From: Paenibacillus sp. Soil766
Lineage (GTDB): Bacteria; Bacillota; Bacilli; Paenibacillales; NBRC-103111
Assembly (NCBI RefSeq): GCF_001428105.1
Contig: NZ_LMSJ01000059.1
Location: forward strand, 196,011-260,010
Reading direction: 5' to 3'
DNA length: 64,000 bases
In this document: in pieces, positions 36,204 through 44,100 of the stretch
Numbering within the stretch: the stretch's first letter is position 1
Layout: the number at the start of each line of letters is the position of its first letter
Made by a program: the position numbers and the translations under genes
Notes under the pieces: generated by a model
Told to the model about the DNA's origin: nothing
The model's database searches: none
What the model saw: the letters and a program-made list of their open reading frames with translations, nothing else

Positions 36204-37136
36204 TTATTTTTTTGTGATAACTTTATCTAACATACCTTTTTCTTCAAGCACGCTAACAAGAGTCGAACCCATTTCGGATGGTGTAGCCGCTACGCGGATA
36301 CCGCATCTTTCCATCGTTGCAACTTTCTCAGCAGCTGTACCTTTACCACCGGAAATGATGGCACCAGCATGGCCCATACGTTTTCCTGGAGGCGCTGTTT
36401 TACCACCGATGAAGCCAACAACAGGTTTCGTCATGTTTGCCGCAACCCACTCTGCTGCTTCTTCTTCAGCCGTTCCGCCGATTTCACCAATCATGATAAC
36501 TGCGTACGTATCCGGATCTTCGTTGAAACGTTTAAGGATGTCGATGAACTCGGATCCTTTAACTGGATCCCCACCGATACCAACTGCGGAGGATTGTCCA
36601 ATTCCGCGAGTTGTCAATTGGTGAACAGCCTCGTAAGTCAATGTTCCGGAACGCGAAACAACACCTACGTGACCTGGTGTATGGATGTAGCCTGGCATAA
36701 TACCGATTTTGCACTCGCCTGGTGTAATAACACCTGGGCAGTTTGGTCCGATAAGAACGGTATTTTTACCTTCTAGGTATCGTTTTACACGTACCATGTC
36801 AAGAACAGGAATACCTTCTGTGATACAGATAACCAATTCAAGCTCAGCTTCAATCGCTTCGATGATGGATTCTGCTGCGAAAGCAGGTGGTACATAAATA
36901 ACAGATGCTGTTGCACCAGTTACTTTTTTCGCCTCAACAACAGTGTTGAATACAGGCAGCTTAACAAGCTCACCATTTTCCAACGTGATATCTACAGTAG
37001 TACCGCCTTTACCAGGAGTTACGCCACCCACCATTTGCGTGCCGTAGTCCAGACCGCCTTTGGTATGAAACAAACCCGTAGCGCCGGTAATCCCTTGAGT
37101 AATGACTTTTGTATGTTTATTGACCAAAATACTCAT
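36204..37136 (-). CDS. sucD: succinyl-CoA synthetase alpha subunit
   Basis: 310 residues. CoA-binding GITGATGLFHTKGGLDYGTQ, the segment GPNCPGVITPGECKIGIMPG and the phosphohistidine motif MGHAGAIISGGKGTAAEK (His in GHAGAI). It converts succinyl-CoA to succinate with NTP formation together with SucC, encoded just upstream. Confidence 0.97.
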   Translation of the reverse strand: MSILVNKHTKVITQGITGATGLFHTKGGLDYGTQMVGGVTPGKGGTTVDITLENGELVKLPVFNTVVEAKKVTGATASVIYVPPAFAAESIIEAIEAELELVICITEGIPVLDMVRVKRYLEGKNTVLIGPNCPGVITPGECKIGIMPGYIHTPGHVGVVSRSGTLTYEAVHQLTTRGIGQSSAVGIGGDPVKGSEFIDILKRFNEDPDTYAVIMIGEIGGTAEEEAAEWVAANMTKPVVGFIGGKTAPPGKRMGHAGAIISGGKGTAAEKVATMERCGIRVAATPSEMGSTLVSVLEEKGMLDKVITKK

Positions 37137-37185
37137 GATCGATTGTTCACATCCCTTATATATTTTTCAAACCGCTCAGGCTTGA

Positions 37186-38346
37186 TTATTTTACTAGTGC
37201 AACGATTTTTTGTGCGCCATCTGCCATGGAATCAGCAGCAACAATGTTCAAGCCGGATTCGTTAAGAAGCTTTTTACCAAGCTCAACGTTAGTTCCTTCA
37301 AGACGAACAACAAGCGGACGGGAAAGTCCTAGCTCTCTTGCGGCAGCGATAACACCCTCAGCGATAACATCACAACGCATGATACCACCGAAAATATTAA
37401 CGAAAATCCCTTTAACTTGCTCATCGGACAGGATGATTTTGAAAGCTTCAGTAACTTTCTCTTTCGTGGCACCGCCCCCTACGTCTAGGAAGTTGGCAGG
37501 GTCTCCGCCGTAGTGCTTGATGATGTCCATAGTGGCCATAGCAAGACCAGCGCCGTTAACCATACAACCGATGTTGCCATCAAGTGCGATGTAGCTAAGG
37601 TCATATTTGGAAGCTTCGATTTCTTTCGCATCTTCTTCTTCAAGGTCGCGAAGCTCAACGATATCTTTGTGACGGAAAAGAGCGTTAGAATCAAAGTTTA
37701 ATTTCGCATCAAGAGCCATAACGTCGCCAGATCCAGTTACAACCAATGGGTTGATTTCTGCAATGGAAGCGTCTTTTTCAACGAATGCTTTGTAAAGTGC
37801 AAGCATGAACTTAACTGCTTTGTTTACAAGCTCATTCGGGATATTGATTGCATAAGCAAGTCTACGTGCTTGGAAGGATTGAAGACCAATTGCTGGGTCA
37901 ACAACTTCTTTGAAAATTTTCTCAGGAGAGTGCTCAGCTACTTCTTCAATCTCCGTACCGCCCTCTTCGGAAGCCATCAATACAACGCTTCCTGTTGCAC
38001 GGTCAACAACAACACCTACGTAATATTCTTTCTTAATGTCACAGCCCTCTTCGATCAAAAGGCGTTTAACTTCTTTACCTTCAGGACCTGTTTGGTGAGT
38101 GACAAGTACTTTACCTAGAATTTCACTAGCATATGTACGAACTTCCTCGAGGCTTTTAGCTACCTTAACGCCGCCTGCTTTACCGCGACCACCGGCATGA
38201 ATTTGTGCCTTTACCACGACAACGGATGTTCCAAGTTCTTTCGCTGCCTCAACTGCCTCATCAACAGTAAATGCAACCTTTCCGTTAGGAACGCTGACTC
38301 CGTACTGTCTCAGGACTTCTTTGCCTTGATACTCATGGATATTCAT
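37186..38346 (-). CDS. sucC: succinyl-CoA synthetase beta subunit
   Basis: 386 residues. Family start NIHEYQGKEVLRQYGVSVPN, ATP-grasp region (KAQIHAGGRGKAGGVKVAKS), and C-terminal CoA-ligase segment (GIFVNIFGGIMRCDVIAEGV). ATG 38346 follows AGGAGG. First gene of sucCD, a TCA cycle pair. Confidence 0.97.
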   Translation of the reverse strand: MNIHEYQGKEVLRQYGVSVPNGKVAFTVDEAVEAAKELGTSVVVVKAQIHAGGRGKAGGVKVAKSLEEVRTYASEILGKVLVTHQTGPEGKEVKRLLIEEGCDIKKEYYVGVVVDRATGSVVLMASEEGGTEIEEVAEHSPEKIFKEVVDPAIGLQSFQARRLAYAINIPNELVNKAVKFMLALYKAFVEKDASIAEINPLVVTGSGDVMALDAKLNFDSNALFRHKDIVELRDLEEEDAKEIEASKYDLSYIALDGNIGCMVNGAGLAMATMDIIKHYGGDPANFLDVGGGATKEKVTEAFKIILSDEQVKGIFVNIFGGIMRCDVIAEGVIAAARELGLSRPLVVRLEGTNVELGKKLLNESGLNIVAADSMADGAQKIVALVK

Positions 38347-38480
38347 TTCCTAAATCCTCCTATCAGTATGGACTTTCTATACGTGCTATACAGGGAAAAG
38401 TGTAATTTCCAATTGACGTTGTGCACGAGAAACTATCTTGCTACCGGAATTAGTATCACACTTCTTCGCAAGCCCTAACC

Positions 38481-38489
38481 ATTGTATCA
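38481..38489 (-). promoter_or_regulatory. candidate extended -10 promoter for sucCD
   Basis: On the minus strand TGATACAAT gives an extended -10 (TGN plus TACAAT) about 135 bases upstream of sucC. The -35 region at the proper distance is poor. The leader between it and sucC shows no clear riboswitch. Confidence 0.4.
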
Positions 38490-38574
38490 CATTATTTTCG
38501 ACAGTTTCTTTATTTTTTTCATGAATCCCTTCAAATTTTCCTTTCACACTGAAAAACTTTAGCTATCACTACAC

Positions 38575-38613
38575 AATAAAAAAACGTATTCTTCATAATA
38601 ATGAAAAATACGT
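38575..38613 (-). terminator. intrinsic terminator after the zinc-ribbon gene
   Basis: ACGTATTTTTCAT and ATGAAGAATACGT form a long stem on the minus strand, followed by a run of seven T. It closes the single-gene unit at 38629-38886. Confidence 0.78.
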
Positions 38614-38628
38614 CATGCTTCAATTAGA

Positions 38629-38886
38629 CTAATAATACGAAGTTGGTATTGTATTAACACGAGGTTCACGCTCTGCTTGCTTGATAAAACGCATTTCATT
38701 GCCTGAAAAGTTACAAATTAGGCATTGAATCGTTGGCTCTGGCTCAGGAATGACGCCAGGATCTTGAAATTCGGTTATATCCCCAGAAAGTGCGTCCTTT
38801 AGAAATGACTGCGCATAACTCGTGATTACACTAAATTTAACGCGATTTGAACGACAATTGGGACAAAAATATGGTTTTTCCTGCAT
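38629..38886 (-). CDS. small zinc-ribbon protein of unknown function
   Basis: 85 residues; not recognised. Two Cys pairs, CPNC (residues 8-11) and CLIC (about 55-58), frame a 43-residue insert rich in acidic residues and Pro (FQDPGVIPEPEPTIQ), suggesting a treble-clef or ribbon that binds zinc. It ends with a polar tail RVNTIPTSYY. It is a single-gene unit, with its own terminator, divergent from yifB. A candidate ribosome site GATGAGGTG is just upstream. Confidence 0.75.
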   Translation of the reverse strand: MQEKPYFCPNCRSNRVKFSVITSYAQSFLKDALSGDITEFQDPGVIPEPEPTIQCLICNFSGNEMRFIKQAEREPRVNTIPTSYY

Positions 38887-38954
38887 TTCATCACCTCATC
38901 TTCCAGTATGTGCAAGTCGCACATTTTTAAAACGCGATAAGTGACCGACAATAT

Positions 38955-38984
38955 TTGCGTAATTTTACCAATTGCGATTATAAT
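38955..38984 (+). promoter_or_regulatory. candidate SigA promoter for the yifB-like gene
   Basis: TTGCGT (38955-38960), an 18-base spacer and a perfect TATAAT (38979-38984) precede yifB by about 95 bases. The open frame extending upstream of ATG 39079 starts before this promoter and so is not coding. Confidence 0.5.
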
Positions 38985-39010
38985 AAAGAAAATTAATCGG
39001 ATCAATGAGG

Positions 39011-39076
39011 AAGCACCTTTTATCCAATTCGAACTCAGTTCTTGCAACTGTGAATTCCATGGAGAAGAAGGTGTTT
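39011..39076 (+). promoter_or_regulatory. leader inverted repeat that could mask the yifB ribosome site
   Basis: AAGCACCTTTT (39011-39021) is complementary over about eleven positions (with two G-U pairs) to AGAAGGTGTTT (39066-39076), which contains the ribosome site of ATG 39079. Folding of the leader would hide the site. Confidence 0.4.
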
Positions 39077-39078
39077 TT

Positions 39079-40650
39079 ATGTATGGCAAAGTTATGAGTG
39101 CTTGTTTACAAGGAATTGAAGGACGCACGATCGAAGTCGAGGTTGATATTTCGAGCGGTTTACCTCAGATCAACCTAGTTGGACTTCCAGATTCAGCGAT
39201 TCGCGAATCCGTGGAGCGAGTTCGTTCATCGATTAAAAATTGTGGTTTCACCTTCCCGATGGACCGAATTACGGTAAATCTTGCCCCAGCTGACTTGCGC
39301 AAGGAAGGCTCGTCTTTCGATCTTGCCATTGCTGTTGGCATTCTCATTACTACTGGCCAGGTGCATTTTGAAGGCTTCGCTTCCACCTTATTTCTAGGTG
39401 AACTAGCGCTAGACGGATCACTCCGTCCCGTTCCCGGTGTACTATCCATGGTCCATGCAGCCAAGAATACGGGGATTAAGCGAGTTTGTCTATCAACGGC
39501 GAATGCACAAGAAGCTGCTTTAATCGAGGGTGTTGAGGTTTGTATTATTGCGAATTTATCCGATTTCAAAAATTGGAACAAATGTTCTCACATCGAATTT
39601 ATGTATCAATCTGCTGAACATGAAGTAATTGAGCTTTCTAACCCACTCAATCACCCCCATGGTTATGTAGAAGATTATGCCGACGTTAATGGACAGCATC
39701 AAGTAAAGCGCGCTATGATGATCGCTGCCGCAGGCATGCACAATTTGCTCCTCCTTGGTCCACCAGGTACGGGGAAAACGATGCTGATCAAGCGACTGCC
39801 TTCTATCCTTCCGCCTTTAACAGACCGAGAAGCACTTGAAGTCACGAAGATTTACAGTGCTTCTGGCAAGCTGACAGACCGGTCCACATTGATGCGTGCA
39901 AGATCGTTTCGCGCCCCTCATCACTCCATCTCAGCTGCTGGTCTCGTCGGTGGTGGAACGATCCCCAAACCCGGTGAAGTAAGTCTTTCTCATCGAGGTA
40001 TTCTCTTCTTAGACGAGCTTCCAGAGTTTACCCGAAATGCCCTCGAGGTTCTCAGACAACCCCTTGAAGATCGATATGTGATGATTGCTAGAGCAAGAGC
40101 CGTCTACACATTCCCTTCCCATTTTATATTAGCCGCAGCTATGAACCCTTGCCCTTGTGGCTATTACGGTGCTGAAACAGAAGCAAATGCTTGCATCTGC
40201 AGTCCAGCTAAGATCGTTCATTATCGTTCTAAAATCTCTGGCCCACTTCTCGATCGCATCGATCTCCATGTTGAAGTTCCAAAACCCAGTTATGCCCAAC
40301 TGAAAGACAATGCTTCTAATTTGTCGTCTGGTGAGATGCGTACTAGGGTCATGCAGGCCCATATGCGACAGCAGCAGCGTTATGCCGGAACAGATATTCA
40401 ACATAATAATGAATTGAGCGGAAGATTAATGCGAGAAATTTGTCAATTAACACCTGAATGCGATCAGCTTCTGCGTACTTCATTTGACGCATTGGGCTTA
40501 AGTGCACGCGCACATGATCGGATTTTGCGGCTTGCGCTCACGATTTCGGATCTAGACGGTTGTGATTGCATTCTCCCGGCTCACTTAGCAGAAGCCATCC
40601 AATATCGGAATTTGGATAAAAATCAACGCATCGATGAAATTGTGATCTAA
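39079..40650 (+). CDS. YifB/ComM-like Mg-chelatase family AAA+ ATPase
   Basis: 523 residues. An N-terminal Lon-protease-like domain (GIEGRTIEVEVDISSGLPQI, NLVGLPDSAIRESVERVRSS) precedes the AAA+ core with Walker A LLLGPPGTGKTMLIKRLPS, Walker B GILFLDELPEF, and a C-terminal Mg_chelatase_C helical domain. I start at ATG 39079 (GAAGAAGGTG upstream) rather than 46 codons earlier because the earlier frame overlaps the promoter. ComM homologues are helicases that aid recombination during transformation; dprA nearby fits but does not prove this. This is one of two plus-strand genes in the window. Confidence 0.92.
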   Translation: MYGKVMSACLQGIEGRTIEVEVDISSGLPQINLVGLPDSAIRESVERVRSSIKNCGFTFPMDRITVNLAPADLRKEGSSFDLAIAVGILITTGQVHFEGFASTLFLGELALDGSLRPVPGVLSMVHAAKNTGIKRVCLSTANAQEAALIEGVEVCIIANLSDFKNWNKCSHIEFMYQSAEHEVIELSNPLNHPHGYVEDYADVNGQHQVKRAMMIAAAGMHNLLLLGPPGTGKTMLIKRLPSILPPLTDREALEVTKIYSASGKLTDRSTLMRARSFRAPHHSISAAGLVGGGTIPKPGEVSLSHRGILFLDELPEFTRNALEVLRQPLEDRYVMIARARAVYTFPSHFILAAAMNPCPCGYYGAETEANACICSPAKIVHYRSKISGPLLDRIDLHVEVPKPSYAQLKDNASNLSSGEMRTRVMQAHMRQQQRYAGTDIQHNNELSGRLMREICQLTPECDQLLRTSFDALGLSARAHDRILRLALTISDLDGCDCILPAHLAEAIQYRNLDKNQRIDEIVI

Positions 40651-40674
40651 GTAATTTGGCATGTAATTCACCAA

Positions 40675-40727
40675 GAATAATAAAAGCCCATTGACTAGTC
40701 ATAAACTGACTGACTGTCAAAAGGCTT
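40675..40727 (-). terminator. terminator after yraN
   Basis: On the minus strand AAGCC and TTGAC arms pair with GTCAA and GGCTT around a 20-base loop, followed by TTTATTATT. It overlaps the yraN stop and closes the lepB-rbgA-rnhB-ylqGH-yraN block; it also lies at the convergent end of yifB. Confidence 0.6.
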
Positions 40728-41094
40728 CTTGAATATGTACGATATTCGGCTCCGTGTTACTTTCCGACATTTTAACTGCGATGACATCGAACTGAATCGA
40801 TTGCTCGTATTTCTGAAAGCGATGCATATAAAATTGTGCAATTTCACGCACCTTCGCTTGTTTACGGTAGTCCACAGATTCTTTGGCCGTACCGAATCGG
40901 TTAGAGGGACGTCTCGTTCGTACCTCAATAAAAATGAGCTTATTCGACTTCTCTGCAATGATATCGATCTCGCCAGAACGACAGCGCCAATTCCGCTCCA
41001 CAATCTGATACTCCCGCTCTAGCAGATAAGCGAACGCCAGTTCCTCACCTTGTCTTCCCAGCATTTTGCGATCATCTTTATGTAGTCTGCTCAT
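40717..41094 (-). CDS. YraN/UPF0102 family endonuclease-like protein
   Basis: 125 residues. GRQGEELAFAYLLEREYQIV, NWRCRSGEIDIIAEKSNKLIFIEV-type core (here split as RSGEIDIIAE and LIFIEVRTR) and FDVIAV define the UPF0102 family with a restriction-endonuclease-like fold (catalytic E/D/E-K pattern, EID and FIEVRTR). Cellular role not established. Overlaps the ylqH stop by one base. Confidence 0.9.
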   Translation of the reverse strand: MSRLHKDDRKMLGRQGEELAFAYLLEREYQIVERNWRCRSGEIDIIAEKSNKLIFIEVRTRRPSNRFGTAKESVDYRKQAKVREIAQFYMHRFQKYEQSIQFDVIAVKMSESNTEPNIVHIQEAF

Positions 41095-41411
41095 CAGTCT
41101 AAGCCTCGCGAAGGTTTCATACGCTGATCGGATCGATAAATAAAACTAAGCACTTCAGCTACTAATTGATACAGCTCTGGCGGTATTTCTTGATCTAAAT
41201 CAAGTTTGGATAGCACCTCAACTAACGATTTATCCTCTTGAATCGGAATACCGCTTTCCTTCGCTTTTTGCAAAATGGCTTCAGCCATATGCCCTTTCCC
41301 TTTGGCAATGAGGGTCGGGGCTTTCTGTGCTTCTGGTGAGTAGCGCAGCGCTACTGCCTTCTTAATCGGGGTATTTTGTGATTCCTCCGACGTTTTTTTG
41401 GGGGTGCTCAT
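41094..41411 (-). CDS. stand-alone FlhB C-terminal-domain-like protein (YlqH)
   Basis: 105 residues. It aligns with the part of FlhB after NPTH: here AVALRYSPEAQKAPTLIAKG versus FlhB AVALKYDAKDMQAPTVIAKG, then EDKSLVEVLSKLDLDQEIPP versus ENKPLARAIFAQVEIGDAIP, and LVAEVLSFIYR versus AVAEVLAYVYK. The NPTH cleavage site and all membrane segments are absent. Family: EscU/YscU/HrcU switch protein, C-terminal part. It overlaps the upstream FliK-like gene by four bases (ATGA). Confidence 0.93.
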   Translation of the reverse strand: MSTPKKTSEESQNTPIKKAVALRYSPEAQKAPTLIAKGKGHMAEAILQKAKESGIPIQEDKSLVEVLSKLDLDQEIPPELYQLVAEVLSFIYRSDQRMKPSRGLD

Positions 41412-43255
41412 GCGCGTACGTCAACCCCTTTATAGGTCTTAGGGCGATAAAACTCGCTTAAATCTACACGACCATCCAAAGAACCTATTTTAGTAGCCTC
41501 TTCCTTGCCTTCTTGAATTTCAGGAGGCTTAGGATATGGCGAACATTTTAACGAAATAAACTGATAACCAACACGATTCATGGCAATGGCAATCTCATCT
41601 TTGGATGAATCCATCAAACTAGCTAACGCTGGATGATCATTGTGAATATTCAACGAAACAATTTTGTTCACGACTTGAACATCCAGTAACGTATTGCCCA
41701 TTACTTTCATTTGAAGATCAAACAGTAGTCGACAGTTGCTAGCATCTACTTCTCCACGGTTTCCTTTACGGGATTGAATATGAATAGCTGCTGTTTGTTG
41801 ACCAGCGTTGTCCAGGAAGGGCACAAATAGGGTCATTTGGGTAAACATTGCATTCTTATCATTCGTCAACATAAGCTGCTGTCCTGTAATTTGACTGACT
41901 GCTTGTTGTGCCGCTTCTTTAAGTGGCGCAGGTGTATCGTCAGATGTTGTAAGTTGAAGTAAAAGACTTTTGAGCGTTTCGGTGGCTGGTTTCGCGATAT
42001 CACCTTGTTGATCAGACGCATTGGTGCTAAAGAGTGAAAAGGAGCTATCCGTCGCTTGTTGGCGCGCAGGCACAGGATTTCCGCGTTCATCCAACTTGGC
42101 AGCCACATGCGATTCATGTTCAACGCCAACGGCTTTGAGCAGTTTGCTGATCCAGTTTGTCTCAGGATCAGCAGCTGGCTCGTTCGGAGGCGCTGCATCG
42201 ACTCGCGCCTCTCTTGAGGCAAGAGCCCCCTCCTGCTTCGCAGGGGGCTCTTGCGCAGGCACGGACGCTGGCGAACCCGCTTGCAGCGGCTCGCCTTGCC
42301 TCACAGGCTCAGCGCTGCGCACCTGAGCCGCGTGAGCGTCGGCCGCCGGCTTCGCCGTGGCGGCCACTGTCACCGCGCCAGCAGCTGTCGGCGCGGGTGG
42401 GGCTTCGCCCACTGATGGCGCGGCGGGCGGGGCTGCAATGGCAGCGGCCGCAGGCTCGCTGCCTCGCGGCGCAGCCGCGGTAGTGCCACCAGCCTGCATA
42501 GCAGCTGGTGCACTCGATGCCTGCGGCGGCGCAGCCGCAGGCTCGTCCATGGCGGAGACTGGCGCAGCCGGCTCCGCAGGACGCACAGCTGCGGCGGTAG
42601 CACGCAGCTCCTTGAGCAGCGACACAACCTGCTTGGCGGTATCCGCCGCAGGATGTGTCGGGTCTTGCTCGAGCAGCGCGTTCGCCTGCTGCTCTAGTTT
42701 CTCTAACACCTGGCCCGCCGGAGGCCCAGTCGTTACTTGCTTTAAAGCGTCCACCGTCGCCGGTGTAAGCGGCAGCCCTTTCTTCGAGGCTAATACAGCC
42801 GCCTGCAGCCACTCTTCCTTACCCACCCCCTGCGGTATCTCTCGCATCACAGACTCAAATGCCTTCACATTTTCCTTGGATACGGGAATGCCTTCTTGCT
42901 GTATCTCCTGTACCATTTGACGATTGCCAGCCGTATCCTTTACCTCAAAAGTCTTGAGTAGTTCGCCGAGAGAGTCATCCGTGATAAGCACATCCGAAGC
43001 AAGAAGCGGCTTCAATATGATTTGACCACCCTTAGATTCCGGCTGAACCTGCAGCATCGTCACATCACCTTGTTTGAGAGGTGTTTCCAACCTCGCTCGT
43101 ACTTGTGTACCACCTATATTCACAAGTGCTTCCTGATCACTAAGAAGCTGAAGCACTATACCTTTGACAATTTGTCCAACTTTTAATTCGAGCGTCTTCG
43201 GGTCAGCTGCCGTTAAATCCCCGACCAAGTTACGAATTAATCCACTAATATTCAC
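41408..43255 (-). CDS. FliK-like large protein with Ala/Pro-rich centre (YlqG-type)
   Basis: 615 residues from GTG 43255, eight bases after GAGG; a GTG three codons upstream lies within the site. The N-terminus (LKVGQIVKGIVLQLLSDQEA, VNIGGTQVRARLETPLKQGD) is a small beta domain seen in YlqG-like proteins. The middle third (about residues 215-350) is almost pure Ala, Pro, Glu, Val. The C-terminus (LFVPFLDNAGQQTAAIHIQS, CRLLFDLQMKVMGNTLLDVQ, VNKIVSLNIHNDHPALASLM) resembles the FliK hook-length domain. A partner role with YlqH is inferred from the fusion-like order. Confidence 0.8.
   Translation of the reverse strand: MNISGLIRNLVGDLTAADPKTLELKVGQIVKGIVLQLLSDQEALVNIGGTQVRARLETPLKQGDVTMLQVQPESKGGQIILKPLLASDVLITDDSLGELLKTFEVKDTAGNRQMVQEIQQEGIPVSKENVKAFESVMREIPQGVGKEEWLQAAVLASKKGLPLTPATVDALKQVTTGPPAGQVLEKLEQQANALLEQDPTHPAADTAKQVVSLLKELRATAAAVRPAEPAAPVSAMDEPAAAPPQASSAPAAMQAGGTTAAAPRGSEPAAAAIAAPPAAPSVGEAPPAPTAAGAVTVAATAKPAADAHAAQVRSAEPVRQGEPLQAGSPASVPAQEPPAKQEGALASREARVDAAPPNEPAADPETNWISKLLKAVGVEHESHVAAKLDERGNPVPARQQATDSSFSLFSTNASDQQGDIAKPATETLKSLLLQLTTSDDTPAPLKEAAQQAVSQITGQQLMLTNDKNAMFTQMTLFVPFLDNAGQQTAAIHIQSRKGNRGEVDASNCRLLFDLQMKVMGNTLLDVQVVNKIVSLNIHNDHPALASLMDSSKDEIAIAMNRVGYQFISLKCSPYPKPPEIQEGKEEATKIGSLDGRVDLSEFYRPKTYKGVDVRA
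42150..42720. other. GC-rich, low-complexity segment inside the FliK-like gene
   Basis: Base composition shifts sharply to G+C here, with recurring GCAGCC/GGCGC elements, in an otherwise AT-leaning window. Long open frames appear on all strands because stop codons are rare. It encodes the Ala/Pro-rich linker of the FliK-like protein. It is a composition effect of the linker rather than a separate gene. Confidence 0.85.
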
Positions 43256-43315
43256 ACAACTCACCTCAAATCTGATTACACGTAAGTATATTATCGGCGT
43301 CTACTGCCTTTTTCG

Positions 43316-43963
43316 TTATATGAAATCAAATAGCAGTTGTTCAGTCTGCACTTCATTCTCTTGCGCCTCAAGCTGAGCCATAATTTTACGAATAAATAAT
43401 TTCCTATGTAGCGGCGTCGGCCCATATCTTAGGAGCATCTCTCGATGGTGCTTTGTTGCATAACCTTTATGTACGGCGATTCCGTATTCTGGATAGAGCT
43501 CGTCCCATTTCGCACACATGCGATCTCTCGTCACTTTGGCGATGATGGAAGCGGCCGCGATGGATTGACTTAACGCATCCCCATGAATGATGGCTGATTG
43601 CGGTAAATCTATGTCCACAATTTCAGCATCTACTAGTAAATAATCCGGCAATTGATCCAGCTGCTCTACCGCTTGTTTCATAGCTAGTCTGGATGCTTGT
43701 TTGATATTTATTACTTCTATATCTTCCACATTGACAATGCCAATACCAACTGATACAGCCTCACTCATTATCTGATCAAACAGCAGTTCGCGTTTCTTCT
43801 CCGATAGCTTCTTGGAATCATTTACACCTTCAAGCACATGCCCCATCGGAAGAATAACAGCAGCCGCAACAACATCCCCAAATAAACACCCGCGACCAAC
43901 CTCATCAATTCCTGCTACTGCCATGAAACCTTGTTGCCATATGTCTTTCTCATGTTCTAACAC
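43316..43963 (-). CDS. rnhB: ribonuclease HII
   Basis: 215 residues; GTG start 43963 with AAGGGG upstream. The catalytic start motif VAGIDEVGRGCLFGDVVAAA, NDSKKLSEKKRELL, and SIAAASIIAKVTRDRM are conserved. It removes ribonucleotides from DNA and RNA primers. A TATAAT (43990-43995) lies 27 bases upstream of the start, suggesting a separate promoter after the rbgA terminator, but no -35 at proper distance is convincing. Confidence 0.96.
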   Translation of the reverse strand: MLEHEKDIWQQGFMAVAGIDEVGRGCLFGDVVAAAVILPMGHVLEGVNDSKKLSEKKRELLFDQIMSEAVSVGIGIVNVEDIEVINIKQASRLAMKQAVEQLDQLPDYLLVDAEIVDIDLPQSAIIHGDALSQSIAAASIIAKVTRDRMCAKWDELYPEYGIAVHKGYATKHHREMLLRYGPTPLHRKLFIRKIMAQLEAQENEVQTEQLLFDFI

Positions 43964-44050
43964 GCGTTATGCCCCTTTCCCATGCCTTCATTATAAAGGA
44001 ACGGCGCTTCGTCAAGCCAGACCCATTTTTTTCTACGTTATCTCTTCAAC

Positions 44051-44083
44051 AAAAAGAAAAACCCAAGGCCATGGCCCCAGGTT
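44051..44083 (-). terminator. intrinsic terminator after rbgA
   Basis: On the minus strand AACCTGGGGCC pairs with GGCCTTGGGTT (wobbles allowed) around AT, followed by TTTCTTTTTG. It separates rbgA from rnhB. Confidence 0.72.
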
Positions 44084-44100
44084 CTTCCTGATTCGTTTGA

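Noticed and set aside
38941..39078. 46-codon N-terminal extension of the yifB-like frame
   Set aside because: It spans the candidate promoter TTGCGT-N18-TATAAT, and ATG 39079 has a ribosome site and gives the family N-terminus.
42021..42920. Several long open frames on both strands in the GC-rich part of the FliK-like gene
   Set aside because: They come from rare stop codons in GC-rich repetitive DNA; none has a ribosome site or a recognisable protein, while the minus-strand frame has conserved ends.
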